64,000 nt of DNA from Roseomonas sp. (GTDB lineage Bacteria > Pseudomonadota > Alphaproteobacteria > Acetobacterales > Acetobacteraceae), in contig JADCGF010000017.1 of assembly GCA_020249145.1 (NCBI GenBank), forward strand, positions 1-64,000. The letters run 5' to 3'. The notes beneath the pieces are model-generated. The model searched no databases. It was not told the origin of the DNA and saw only the letters and a program-made list of their open reading frames with translations. This document shows, piece after piece, positions 8,146 through 16,147 of the stretch; position 1 is the stretch's first letter; each line of letters starts with the position of its first letter. The translations under genes and the position numbers were made by a program.

Positions 8146-9265
8146 TAGTACGAAATATCATGACCCGTTCCGGGCGAAACCGCGCCAAAAGCCGCGCGCC
8201 AGGGACGACGCCGAGCCTTGCCGTGAGGCCAGGCGCCACATCGGCTTCAAAGCGCAAACCATTGGCTTCAAGGGAGATACGACAGACTGGGCCAAGAAAC
8301 TCAAGCCCGCTGATCTGTGCTTCAAAACATCCTGCGGTTGGGTCATTGAGAGGATAAAGTTCAACATCTTCGGGGCGAACAAAGACCTCTACTTCCTCGC
8401 CATAAAGCAGTGGGCCTGCCTCCATAGCGGCCAGCACAAGGCCATGGGCTGCAATGTGCCCCGCTGGCGTATGGACCTTGGCCGTGAAATGCGCAGATCG
8501 CCCGACAAAGCCGGCAACAAAGGGGGATGCGGGTGCGCTATAGATTTCCTCAGGCGTGCCGATTTGTTCAATGCGCCCCTGAGACATCACCACGATCCGG
8601 TCTGAAACACTCAGCGCTTCTTCCTGATCATGCGTCACCATAATGGTAGTCACGCCAAGTCTTTGCTGAAGTGCCCTGATTTCCTGTCGTAAATGCAGCC
8701 TTACGATGGCATCCAGCGCTGAAAGCGGTTCATCCAGCAGCAGCAAACCCGGCTCAGCCGCCAAGGCGCGGGCCAAGGCCACACGCTGCTGCTGGCCGCC
8801 AGAAAGCTGCGCGGGATACTTCGAAATCTGATCGGCAAGCCCCACCAGATGCAGCAATTCCGCGACACGTTGCTGCTTGCGCGCCTTTGGCCAAGCACCG
8901 CCGCGCAGGCCATATCCGATGTTTTCCGCGACGGTGAGGTTGGGGAATAGCGCGTAGGATTGAAACACAATACCGAAGTCGCGTTCCGCCGGCGGCAGCG
9001 CTGTAATGTCTTTCCCTGCCTGGATGATGCGGCCCACCGTAGGCGGATCAAGCCCTGCAATAGCGCGCAGCAACGTGGTCTTGCCGCAGCCCGAAGGCCC
9101 AAGAAATGAAACGAATTCGCCAGATATGATATTCAGACTCACCCTTTCCAGGGCGACGAACTTGCCGAATTGCTTGCCGACATCTCTGATCTTCAGAAAT
9201 GGATCACCGATGCCGGTTGTGTTTCCGGCATCGGAGCCCAAGCCATTATCAAGAGCGGCAACCAT
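8138..9265 (-). CDS. phnT: 2-Aminoethylphosphonate-type ABC transporter ATP-binding protein
   Basis: The 375-residue ATPase has Walker A GPSGCGKTTLLRA, the Q-loop FQSYALFPNLTV, the signature LSGGQQQRVALARAL, Walker B LLLLDEPLSALD and the switch histidine MVTHDQEEAL. A C-terminal TOBE/OB regulatory domain occupies about residues 260-370. It lies between the binding protein and the double permease, in the order expected for AEP transporters of the PhnS-T-U type. It could also energise the ATPase-less phnDEE system nearby, though nothing in the sequence shows that. Confidence 0.88.
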   Translation of the reverse strand: MVAALDNGLGSDAGNTTGIGDPFLKIRDVGKQFGKFVALERVSLNIISGEFVSFLGPSGCGKTTLLRAIAGLDPPTVGRIIQAGKDITALPPAERDFGIVFQSYALFPNLTVAENIGYGLRGGAWPKARKQQRVAELLHLVGLADQISKYPAQLSGGQQQRVALARALAAEPGLLLLDEPLSALDAIVRLHLRQEIRALQQRLGVTTIMVTHDQEEALSVSDRIVVMSQGRIEQIGTPEEIYSAPASPFVAGFVGRSAHFTAKVHTPAGHIAAHGLVLAAMEAGPLLYGEEVEVFVRPEDVELYPLNDPTAGCFEAQISGLEFLGPVCRISLEANGLRFEADVAPGLTARLGVVPGARLLARFRPERVMIFRTND

Positions 9266-9270
9266 TACGC

Positions 9271-10284
9271 TTAGCGCGACGCGGATTTGCCATCATAACG
9301 GCGCTGCCATTCGGCGAGCAGCCTTTCGCGCGCCGCGGCGATTTCGGCAAAATTCGCGTTCACCAGACGCTGCGCGAATTCAGCCGGATAGCCACGCACC
9401 GTCGGCTCAACACCCGGCAGAGCAAGCATCGCATAGAAGCGGCCATAGAGTTCCGCAGCAGTGCGCGAGACAGTGAAGTCAGCAAGACGCTTCGCCGCTT
9501 CCAGGTTGCGCGTGCCGCGCATGATCGCAGTGGCTTCCAGGTCAAAGCCCACGCCATCGGTCGGCACGATGATGTCAATGGGCGCGCCCTGATTCTTCAG
9601 CGTGACCGAACGCATATCGAAGGAAAGCCCAACGCCAAATTCACCGCGCGCGGCATTGTTGCAAGGCGCGCTGCCGGAATGGGTGTATTGCTGAATATTC
9701 TCATGCAGCCGGTCCATGAAGGCCCAGGCGCCTTGCTCACCCATATTGGCAATCCAGCCCGAAATGGTCAGGAAGCCAGTGCCCGATGAATTCGGGTTTG
9801 GCATCACGATCTGGCCACGAAAGCGCGGGTCCAGCAAATCCTGCCAGGTGCTGGGGCGCGGCAGGTTGCGCTGCTGCGCGACCACCGTGTTGAAGCAAAT
9901 GGCGGAAACAAAGGCGTCCATACCGGTCCAGGTCATGGGGCTGCGGGCGCTGCGCATATTCGGGCGAAGTGCCTCCGCGCCGCGCGGCGTATAGGGTTCC
10001 AGCATATCCTGCGCTTCCATTTGCAGCAGGGAGAACACCGAAAGGCCCCACACCAGATCAGCGCGCGGATTGGCCTTTTCGGCGATCAGGCGCGCAGTGA
10101 TCACGCCGGTGGAATCACGCACCCAAGCGATTTCGATATCGCGGAGCGCAGCTTCGGCAGCCTGCTTGAACGGCTGAAGCTGTTCATTTTCAAGCGCTGT
10201 ATAAACCGTCAGCCGCGTGCGCTGCTGCGCTTCGGCCATGGGGGCTAGGCCAAGAAAGGCCAGGGCGAGAAGGAAGAATCGCAC
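9271..10284 (-). CDS. phnS: 2-Aminoethylphosphonate-type ABC transporter substrate-binding protein
   Basis: A 337-residue periplasmic binding protein of the Fe3+/AEP cluster. It has a clear signal peptide (MRFFLLALAFLGLAP, cleavage after AEA near residue 19) and the fold signature TRLTVYTALENEQLQPF, followed by PRADLVWGLSVFSLLQMEAQ and PNSSGTGFLTISGW. The start is a GTG with a strong GGAGG about 7 bases upstream. That Shine-Dalgarno sequence is inside a hairpin (see 10290-10311). The phnX gene ends 81 bp upstream in the same orientation. Ligand assignment to an aminophosphonate rests on operon context. Confidence 0.87.
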   Translation of the reverse strand: MRFFLLALAFLGLAPMAEAQQRTRLTVYTALENEQLQPFKQAAEAALRDIEIAWVRDSTGVITARLIAEKANPRADLVWGLSVFSLLQMEAQDMLEPYTPRGAEALRPNMRSARSPMTWTGMDAFVSAICFNTVVAQQRNLPRPSTWQDLLDPRFRGQIVMPNPNSSGTGFLTISGWIANMGEQGAWAFMDRLHENIQQYTHSGSAPCNNAARGEFGVGLSFDMRSVTLKNQGAPIDIIVPTDGVGFDLEATAIMRGTRNLEAAKRLADFTVSRTAAELYGRFYAMLALPGVEPTVRGYPAEFAQRLVNANFAEIAAARERLLAEWQRRYDGKSASR

Positions 10285-10289
10285 GGGTG

Positions 10290-10311
10290 AACCTCCGATT
10301 AAAAGGAGGTT
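10290..10311 (-). promoter_or_regulatory. Hairpin that sequesters the phnS ribosome-binding site
   Basis: AACCTCC (10290-10296) and GGAGGTT (10305-10311) form a perfect 7-bp stem with an 8-base loop. Read on the minus strand, the downstream arm is the GGAGG Shine-Dalgarno of phnS, so the hairpin would hide it. This may set the expression of the transporter apart from phnX or allow control of translation. It could instead be a weak RNA processing or stability element. Confidence 0.5.
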
Positions 10312-10365
10312 TCCGCTATCTCGGGAACCACGACGTTTGCGTGACGGTTTTGTGACGCCTTCATG

Positions 10366-11190
10366 TCAATTGGCTTCGATCAACCCTGGCTTTTCGCCGG
10401 CTGCCAAACGTGTCTCGATATGGTCAATCAGGGAGGGAAGTTCCGCAATGGTCTCAATGACCAGGTGCGCGCCGGCCCGCAAAAGCGGCTCACTGGCTGC
10501 ACGCCGCAGGGCATCGCGCTCAGCGGGCGCCAAGCCTGCAAGTTCTTCTGCGGATAGGCCGGGAGTATTCCCGGTAAGCGCAACACCCACCGCCCAACAC
10601 CCAGCGGCGCGAGCCTCACCAATGCCGGGGGGCGTATCATCCAGCTTGATCACGCTACTCGCTGGCCAAATGCCCATTTGCGCCAAGGCGGACCAGATCT
10701 GCAGCGGCGCCGGGCGCCCAGCAGCCAGATCGCCGGCGCAGATTGTCACCTCCGGCACAAAACCCTGCGCGGCCGCGAATGGCATCAGCCGTTCCATGAT
10801 CGGGCGCGTATAGCCGGTGGTGGAACCAATCCGAATGCCACGCGCCTTGCACCATTCAAGGGCATCCTGCGCCCCGGGGATGAGTGCTGAATGGGCTTCA
10901 ACGGCGGCGATGTTCATCGGTTCGAAAACCTCAAAAATCGCATCAATGGCGGCATCATCAAAATCGCGCCCATGCCTGGCCCGCCAAGCCGCGGCTACGC
11001 CAGGGGAAGTGCCCACCATGCGGATATGGTCGCGCTTGGCCATGCCCATCGGGCCGCGCGCATCGGCGATGGAAATGGTCACACCAAATTGCGCGAAGGC
11101 CTTCACAAAGGCCCCCATCGGCGCACGGCTGCCATGGTCCACCACGGTGCCGGCCCAATCCAGAATAATGGCTTTGATTTTCTGTGTCAT
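10366..11190 (-). CDS. phnX: Phosphonoacetaldehyde hydrolase (phosphonatase)
   Basis: The 274-residue enzyme of the HAD superfamily cleaves the C-P bond of phosphonoacetaldehyde to give acetaldehyde and phosphate in the cytosol. The catalytic loop DWAGTVVDHGSRAP places the nucleophile Asp at 11. The cap domain carries the Schiff-base lysine at about 52 (MGMAKRDHI), which separates PhnX from other HAD proteins. SSVIKLDDTPPGIGEARAAG provides the metal-binding acidic residues. It overlaps the FAD oxidoreductase gene upstream by 4 bp (ATGA). There is no phnW aminotransferase next to it, so its substrate must come from another enzyme. Confidence 0.93.
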   Translation of the reverse strand: MTQKIKAIILDWAGTVVDHGSRAPMGAFVKAFAQFGVTISIADARGPMGMAKRDHIRMVGTSPGVAAAWRARHGRDFDDAAIDAIFEVFEPMNIAAVEAHSALIPGAQDALEWCKARGIRIGSTTGYTRPIMERLMPFAAAQGFVPEVTICAGDLAAGRPAPLQIWSALAQMGIWPASSVIKLDDTPPGIGEARAAGCWAVGVALTGNTPGLSAEELAGLAPAERDALRRAASEPLLRAGAHLVIETIAELPSLIDHIETRLAAGEKPGLIEAN

Positions 11191-12302
11191 GGGTTTGCTT
11201 CCAGATCAGCCAATACTTCTTCAGCAAGGCCAAAGCCCGTGCTCGCGCCTGTGCCGGAGGTGACGGAAACCAGCCGGACCCCCGGCATGGGCGCTTCGGA
11301 AAATGCGTCATCAGGACCAGAAGGATAAAGCCCGGTCCATCTTTCGATCACCTTCGGCGTAGGCAGATCAAGCACAAGCCGCGCTTCGCGCAGGATCAGC
11401 GCGTCCACCTCCTCAGGTTGGAAAGGATCAGGCGTGGCGCCGTAATGGTGACTGTCACCCACTACAAGCGACCCATCGGCGCTTTGCACGACTATCAGGT
11501 GAACGCCATTGTCGAGTTCATCCTTTTGTTCACGCTGCAAGCACTGGCGCAGCAGCGGCAGTGATGGGCAATCCGCATAACCGCGATAGCGGTGCAGCCC
11601 AAGATCACTCATGATCGCCGCCGGCAAGCGCCAACCGGGATCAGCCAGGCGCAGCATATGCAGCTTGCAGAGTGTTACCTGCCGGCGTGCAAAGATATCA
11701 GGGAATAGGGTTGAGATATCCGGCCCAGGGCAAACCACAATGCGGGGGGCGCAAAACAAACCCTGTGTAGAGGCAACCTCGCCCGAGGCAATGCCATGCA
11801 CGGCGGTGCGCCAGAAGAAACTGACGCCAAGGCTTTGTTCAAGCCACTGCGCGAAGCGTGGAATCGCCTCCCGGCTTTCAACCCGAAGCTCATGCGGGCT
11901 ATGCAGCGCGGCCAGAAGATCATCGCTGCGTAGGGGGGCGGGGATATCGGCACCCTGCAGCAGGCGACAGCCTTCGCCCATCGGGGTTGTCAGAAATTCC
12001 TGCAAAACGCTGACTGCTTCAGGCCGCCTGACAGCCATCAGCAAGCCGCGATGATGAACGGGAATGCCGGCGAGCGGCGCGATTTCGGCCCAGACATCCC
12101 TGGCGCGGCGCGCCCGGCGCCATGTATGGTTTTTCGCTTGGCCGGTTACGGTGACAAAGCCGAAATTACGAATGCTGGCACCATTGGCCTGCGCGTCCCG
12201 GTCCAGCACCGCGACCTTGAGGCCGCTGCGGGCAGCATGCAGGGCATGGGCAAGCCCGATGATGCCGGCACCGATAACGAGGAGATCGAAGTTTTGCTTC
12301 AT
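11187..12302 (-). CDS. FAD-dependent amine oxidase-like protein of the phosphonate-associated TIGR03364 type
   Basis: A DAO-fold flavoprotein of 371 residues. The N-terminal LLVIGAGIIGLAHALHAARSG is the FAD-binding GxGxxG segment, followed by the acidic VLDRD strand end, and the C-terminal VTSGTGASTGFGLAEEVL contacts the flavin. Proteins of this type recur beside phosphonatases and have been linked to oxidative deamination of modified aminophosphonates such as N-methyl-AEP. Here it is the first gene of a five-gene minus-strand run and overlaps phnX, so the simplest reading is that it makes phosphonoacetaldehyde for PhnX. No clear Pho box was found in 12303-12420. Substrate identity is inferred. 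Confidence 0.82.
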   Translation of the reverse strand: MKQNFDLLVIGAGIIGLAHALHAARSGLKVAVLDRDAQANGASIRNFGFVTVTGQAKNHTWRRARRARDVWAEIAPLAGIPVHHRGLLMAVRRPEAVSVLQEFLTTPMGEGCRLLQGADIPAPLRSDDLLAALHSPHELRVESREAIPRFAQWLEQSLGVSFFWRTAVHGIASGEVASTQGLFCAPRIVVCPGPDISTLFPDIFARRQVTLCKLHMLRLADPGWRLPAAIMSDLGLHRYRGYADCPSLPLLRQCLQREQKDELDNGVHLIVVQSADGSLVVGDSHHYGATPDPFQPEEVDALILREARLVLDLPTPKVIERWTGLYPSGPDDAFSEAPMPGVRLVSVTSGTGASTGFGLAEEVLADLEANP

Positions 12303-12420
12303 ATGTCAGTCCCTGGGGCAAGCAATCTTCATTGAAAGAGCCGTAGGTCCAAAATGCAACCAAAGGACAACCCTTCAATTCGTCCACGCCATTTGACGCA
12401 TTGAAAGTGCTATGAGGCTT

Positions 12421-12729
12421 TCAAGCTTTCACTTCGGCCTTGCTGGGGCCCCGGTCCTGCCAAGACGCAAGAAGAATTTGCAGAAATTCCGCTTTCTTGT
12501 GTCCTGCATCCTTGGCGGCCTTTTTGAATTTCTTGCGAAACTCGGGCGTCACTGAAAAACTGAAATCCTCTTTGCGTATTTTCGGTGACCTGAGGGATTT
12601 TCCGCGTTTCGGCGAAGCTGTTGTTGGTTTTTCAGGGCTACGGGTTGCCTTGGCCGCGATTTGATTGTTTTTCTTGGCCAGACCCTTGCCGCCAACCGCT
12701 GACACTTTCTTTGGCCTTGCCACCGCCAT
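12421..12729 (-). CDS. Small lysine-rich protein of unknown function, possible DNA-binding
   Basis: The 102-residue basic protein has a disordered Lys/Pro/Ala-rich N-terminal half (about 1-55) and a compact C-terminal part with FSFSVTPEFRKKFKKAAKD, a strand-helix pattern reminiscent of ribbon-helix-helix proteins. An earlier in-frame TTG at 12834 would add 35 residues; the ATG at 12729 is preferred but has only a weak AGGG upstream. It is a separate unit between the phosphonate operon and the phytase-like gene. I do not recognise it. A chromatin- or RNA-associated role is a guess from composition. Confidence 0.6.
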   Translation of the reverse strand: MAVARPKKVSAVGGKGLAKKNNQIAAKATRSPEKPTTASPKRGKSLRSPKIRKEDFSFSVTPEFRKKFKKAAKDAGHKKAEFLQILLASWQDRGPSKAEVKA

Positions 12730-12873
12730 TTTTGATTTATTGTCGCTGCCCTTGACGGGTTTAGGATTGGACTTCACCGAACGGATCCCCCAGACTTCGG
12801 CAATGACAGCACCTTCTGCCTTAAAGTCAATCAATCGCGTGGAGTTGAATTTTTCATGAAATTTTTATGACAA

Positions 12874-12902
12874 GGCCGGGAGGGTAACCGTCCCTCCCGG
12901 CC
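12874..12902 (-). terminator. Strong hairpin terminator after the phytase-like gene
   Basis: A perfect 11-bp GC-rich stem (12874-12884 with 12892-12902, loop of 7) begins 24 bases past the stop codon of the minus-strand esterase gene. On the minus strand it is followed by TTGTCATAAAAATTTC, which is A/T-rich although not a pure U-run. Confidence 0.7.
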
Positions 12903-12925
12903 CGCATGTCTTTGCGCCGTTGAAG

Positions 12926-14320
12926 TTACCGGGCGCGCAAAAGCTCCGGCACACGCAGCAGGATGAACTCATTCGCGTCAGCCTGGAAGAATTGGCGGCC
13001 TGCACTGAAGGGCAAGTTATTGTCATTGCCCACAATGATGTGATCGCCGTCAACTGCCGCAACATTCTCGATCGTGAAGAAGGGGAAGGTGAAGCGATCA
13101 CGCGGCGCATTCGCCGGAAGGTCCCCCTTGATCCGCGCACGTCCATCGGGATCGCGGATCGCCATCAAATCAATATGGCCAATCTTGCGAACAAAACCTT
13201 CAGCATCAGCCTGGGCAAGGTCAACAAGATAAACGCGCTTGAAGCGAGCCGGCAGCGGGAAGCAGGGCTGCTGCTGTGTGGGGCGAACACCCTGCGCGCA
13301 AGCCAATCCGGGGTCGCCTTCGCCATTGTCCCGTTCAATGACCAGGGCGCGGGTTGCGTCAATGAAGTTGAAATCCCCAATGGCTGTCGCGCCGGCTTCA
13401 AGCCGATAGCGCAAGGTGCGGCCGGTCCATTCCATGCGCGGCACGCTGAATTCCAGAATGCGCAAGAATTGGCCTTCTGGCTGATCAGAATTGGCTGCGA
13501 AAAGCGGCTGTTCCAGCAGGGCCCACAATGTCTGGCCGTCCGGCGTCAGTGCCATCCCTTCATAGCCGCCGGAACGCCGCACACGGAACGGCACGCCCGC
13601 CGTCGGGCTTGCGGCCACTTGCAGTGCAGGATGGTCAGGGGACATCAGCACCTGCCCATCCATGCGCGTTTCAATCACCCGCTGCACCACCCCATCAGCC
13701 GAGATATGGATCAGGAACGGCCCAAACTCATCGCCGATCATGAAAGACCCATCCGCAAGCGGCTGAATGCTTTCCAGATCAAAATCCGCGCCGGTCAGAT
13801 AGCGTTGCTCGGTGCCCTCATAGGCGATGCGGAAGGCAATGCGGCGCAAGGGATCGCGCAGAAAGGTTGTTTGCAGCAGGGTCACTTGCCCGGTCGCGAA
13901 GTCAGGCTTTACCTTATGGAACATCAGCAAGGCATCAGGGCTGTTGCGGCGATTACCAAAGCCGTTATCCGTCAGCACCCAGTAATGGCCAGGCTCATTC
14001 GCCACCGGCTTGATGCCCGAAAAGCCTTGGACAGGTTGACCAATGAAGGGGAAGGCAATGCCGGTCTGCCGATTGCCGTGCATCGCGCCCGTATCACCCA
14101 TGACGCTACCGGGCGCATCCACACGGATATTGCCCGGGCCTGCGAACTTACCGGATACCAGCGCATCGCGTGGCGCATCCGCCGGTGGCACAACCATTGT
14201 GAAGGCAGGCAGTATTGCGTGCCCTGTCAGGGTTGCCTCAAAGCGCTGATCCGCAAATGCGGGCGCAGATAGGCAAAGGACGGAAGAGAGAAAAAGAACG
14301 CGCAGCTTAACCATGTTCAA
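12926..14320 (-). CDS. Secreted esterase-like protein of the phytase-like family
   Basis: The 464-residue protein has a signal peptide (VKLRVLFLSSVLCLSAPAFA, cleavage near residue 23) and then a phytase-like (PF13449-type) beta-propeller domain. Recognisable stretches are GFSGIKPVANEPGHYWVLTD near residue 100, QPLADGSFMIGDEFGPFLIH near 185 and SGGYEGMALTPDGQTLWALLEQ near 250. Family members are exported and predicted to act on phosphoesters or related esters, but activity is rarely shown. Closeness to the phosphorus-acquisition genes is suggestive only. It is followed by a strong terminator and stands alone. Confidence 0.85.
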   Translation of the reverse strand: MNMVKLRVLFLSSVLCLSAPAFADQRFEATLTGHAILPAFTMVVPPADAPRDALVSGKFAGPGNIRVDAPGSVMGDTGAMHGNRQTGIAFPFIGQPVQGFSGIKPVANEPGHYWVLTDNGFGNRRNSPDALLMFHKVKPDFATGQVTLLQTTFLRDPLRRIAFRIAYEGTEQRYLTGADFDLESIQPLADGSFMIGDEFGPFLIHISADGVVQRVIETRMDGQVLMSPDHPALQVAASPTAGVPFRVRRSGGYEGMALTPDGQTLWALLEQPLFAANSDQPEGQFLRILEFSVPRMEWTGRTLRYRLEAGATAIGDFNFIDATRALVIERDNGEGDPGLACAQGVRPTQQQPCFPLPARFKRVYLVDLAQADAEGFVRKIGHIDLMAIRDPDGRARIKGDLPANAPRDRFTFPFFTIENVAAVDGDHIIVGNDNNLPFSAGRQFFQADANEFILLRVPELLRAR

Positions 14321-14504
14321 ACCCCTTTAAGGAACCGAAGGGGCGCTATCACTGCACTATGACAGGGCAACGACTGAATGATTGCAAAGTGATTAAAGCA
14401 CGGGAGTGGGCTTCCTAGCAGAAACGCAGTTCCGCATCGCGCGTCAAAATCACCATAACCCGGGACGTGTTGGGCACCATGTCGTCCAGTACTTGGATTT
14501 CCGC

Positions 14505-14927
14505 TCAGGCCCCAGATGGCTCAAAGGGGTTGAGGACGCGAACCCCGAAGCCAGCTACTTCAGTGGCGTTGCGCGTTACCAGTACCAAGCCATGTACGCT
14601 CGCGGTCGCAGCTAGAAGCGCGTCCACCACGGGCACAGAGCGAATGGCCGAGATCCGGCCCCAGCTTTCTGCCACGGCAGCGTCAATACCCAGTATGCGC
14701 GGCCCAAACGCCTGCATAATTGCTTGCAGCCACGCTTCAAGCGCGCGCGCCTTATCCGGTTCTCGGGTCCGAACAGCTTCGACGCCCCTTCTGATCTCGC
14801 CGATGGTGAGCGTACTAAGGAAAAGGTCCCGATCCTCGACGCCGGACCACCATGCCGAAACGGCAAGATGACAGCGTGAACCTTTCCGGACCTCTGAAAT
14901 GATATTCGTATCAACAAGCCAAGTCAC
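14505..14927 (-). CDS. vapC: PIN-domain ribonuclease toxin, VapC/FitB type
   Basis: The 140-residue PIN-fold protein should act as a metal-dependent ribonuclease that blocks growth when free of its antitoxin. Acidic residues expected in the active site are visible: Asp6 (LVDTNIISE), Glu44 (TIGEIRRG) and Asp102 (VPVVDALLAAT). It starts at a GTG that overlaps the antitoxin stop (GTGA), so the two are translationally coupled with antitoxin first. It borders a zone of mobile-element scraps, as is common for such modules. Confidence 0.9.
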   Translation of the reverse strand: MTWLVDTNIISEVRKGSRCHLAVSAWWSGVEDRDLFLSTLTIGEIRRGVEAVRTREPDKARALEAWLQAIMQAFGPRILGIDAAVAESWGRISAIRSVPVVDALLAATASVHGLVLVTRNATEVAGFGVRVLNPFEPSGA

Positions 14928-15241
14928 AGTTCGACGGTGCGCCCTGTATCGCGCGGGCGATCAAGATCAATTCCATCAAGCGGCGCGCACGCGATAAGGT
15001 CCTTGAGGCTGTGGATCGGCGCTGGAGCAAACTGGCGCAAAAGCAGCGCTCGCGCCTCAGCGGCTTGCCCTGGGTCTGTCAGGGCAGCGGCGATGGCACG
15101 GACCAGCGGGGCGTCTTCGCCGCGGACCTGGACCTCAAGCCTTTGCAGGCCACGGCTTCGCAACCGCTTCCTGTGCTGGGCAAGTGTCACGCTTGAGGTT
15201 GACCGAGATTTGGATGGAGGCAGGGGACGCTGTTTTGGCAT
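14924..15241 (-). CDS. Antitoxin partner of the VapC-type toxin
   Basis: A 105-residue protein just upstream of the PIN toxin gene, overlapping it by 4 bp. The basic N-terminus (KSRSTSSVTLAQHRKRLRSRG, shown in part: RLRSRGLQRLEVQV) looks like a ribbon-helix-helix DNA-binding region. The C-terminal part (HSLKDLIACAPLDGIDLDRPRD) resembles the toxin-binding tail of VapB/FitA-like antitoxins. The ATG at 15241 is chosen although the frame is open much further upstream, because the inverted repeat at 15241-15260 looks like the autoregulatory operator. Identity rests mainly on position and size. Confidence 0.75.
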   Translation of the reverse strand: MPKQRPLPPSKSRSTSSVTLAQHRKRLRSRGLQRLEVQVRGEDAPLVRAIAAALTDPGQAAEARALLLRQFAPAPIHSLKDLIACAPLDGIDLDRPRDTGRTVEL

Positions 15242-15260
15242 TCCGGAAATATATCCGGAA
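15241..15260. promoter_or_regulatory. Palindromic operator at the antitoxin start
   Basis: TTCCGGA (15241-15247) and TCCGGAA (15254-15260) are a perfect 7-bp inverted repeat around AATATA. It touches the first base of the antitoxin start codon, a position where toxin-antitoxin complexes often bind to repress their own operon. The AT-rich centre could also hold part of the promoter. Confidence 0.55.
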
Positions 15261-15369
15261 ATGTGAAAAGGTGCAAGGAAAGAGGGCCTCTGCTCCGCGG
15301 TCTGTCGCCAGAGAGTTTCGGCTTTTCGGTGCCCTTTCCCTCTCCAGTCGCTATTTGGCCGAACCGGCT

Positions 15370-15489
15370 CTTGTCCTCGGCGGAATGGTGCTTGCGCGTG
15401 GCGCGACGGATGTCGCGCACCAGTTTTTCGGCTGGTACAGGGACGGGTGGGGCGGAGGATTGCTGGTTCCTGTTCACTTTCCTTGGGGT
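15370..15489 (-). pseudogene. Fragment of an IS3-family transposase OrfA
   Basis: A minus-strand frame reads APPVPVPAEKLVRDIRRATR and then KHHSAEDK, which matches the N-terminal region of IS3-family OrfA proteins of the type that continues KIRIVL. Here the similarity stops right after SAEDK, and the helix-turn-helix and all of OrfB are missing. It is a short relic, one of several truncated mobile sequences packed between 15.2 and 17.2 kb. The recognition is from memory of the family and was not aligned. Confidence 0.6.
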
Positions 15490-15598
15490 TACGATGAGCC
15501 AGAAATGCTGTGTAACCCAAATCGCCAATTTGGCCCCATAGGCGCTGACGACGGACAGCACGATGTTGATGCGCTATGCCTGACGCTGGTGTGAACCA

Positions 15599-15784
15599 CT
15601 CTCGCCCGAGGAAATCCGCGCGCTGCGGTTGCGGGAGAATGCGTCCCAGGCGGTATTCGCGCTGCATTTGAACGTGACGACAGGGCTGGTGCGCCAATGG
15701 GAACGCGGCGAAAAACAGCCGAGCGGGGCTTCGTTGAAATTGCTGACGCTGGTCGCGTGGAAGGGGTTGCAGGCGGTGGCTTGA
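15599..15784 (+). pseudogene. 5'-truncated XRE-family regulator (HigA/NadS-like antitoxin fragment)
   Basis: The frame encodes about 61 residues, LSPEEIRALRLRENASQAVF followed by NVTTGLVRQWERGEKQPSGA and a natural-looking C-terminus. This is the helix-turn-helix half of a short XRE-type antitoxin. The frame upstream runs into a TGA at 15581-15583 with no start codon in between, so the N-terminal half is lost. Its stop codon abuts the IS481 fragment starting at 15783, which marks a recombination junction. No partner toxin is visible. Confidence 0.65.
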
Positions 15785-15938
15785 TGACTACCTGAAGGGC
15801 AATAACATCGGGCGTTCCCGTCAGGGGCGCGGCATGAACGGGCGCACGCCCATCCGCGCCTTTACAGAGGGCATGCCGAAAACCAGCAACACGGAGGTGA
15901 CCAGCCAGACGAAAACTGCCAAACTCAATCCCGCCTGA
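15783..15938 (+). pseudogene. C-terminal fragment of an IS481-family transposase (left copy)
   Basis: The frame reads DDYLKGNNIGRSRQGRGMNG, then RTPIRAFTEGMPKT, and ends at TGA 15936-15938. It corresponds to the last 50 or so residues of an IS481-type DDE transposase (the family form is near DDYLxxYNTxRPHQGRGMNGRTP). The catalytic core is absent. The same segment occurs inverted at 16853-17149. Confidence 0.7.
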
Positions 15939-16147
15939 GGCCCGCTTCAAATGCGTTCACTGTCAGGGGAATATCGTAGTTTTTGCAAACCTCTTGTGCT
16001 GAAACGCCAGTCACCTAACTATCTATTCACTCAGGATGAAGGTTTCGCGTAGCATTTGGTAAAGGCCAATCGCTGGAGCTAAGTGATGATCGAAACTCGC
16101 GCCACCAAATCTCAAATGCACAAAGATTAAGACGAACAATTACAGCG

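Noticed and set aside
6448..10284. Ferric iron transporter (Fbp-type) as identity for the minus-strand ABC genes
   Set aside because: The fold family is shared, but phnX and the phosphonate-associated flavoprotein in the same run make aminophosphonate transport more likely.
12920..14272. A 450-codon plus-strand open frame opposite the phytase-like gene
   Set aside because: It is the antisense shadow of a signal-peptide-bearing, family-matching protein. Its translation is low in hydrophobic order and shows no domain.
15184..15594. Plus-strand frame of 136 codons in the scrap zone
   Set aside because: It runs across the antitoxin start, the palindromic operator and the IS3 fragment in the opposite direction, and resembles no protein.
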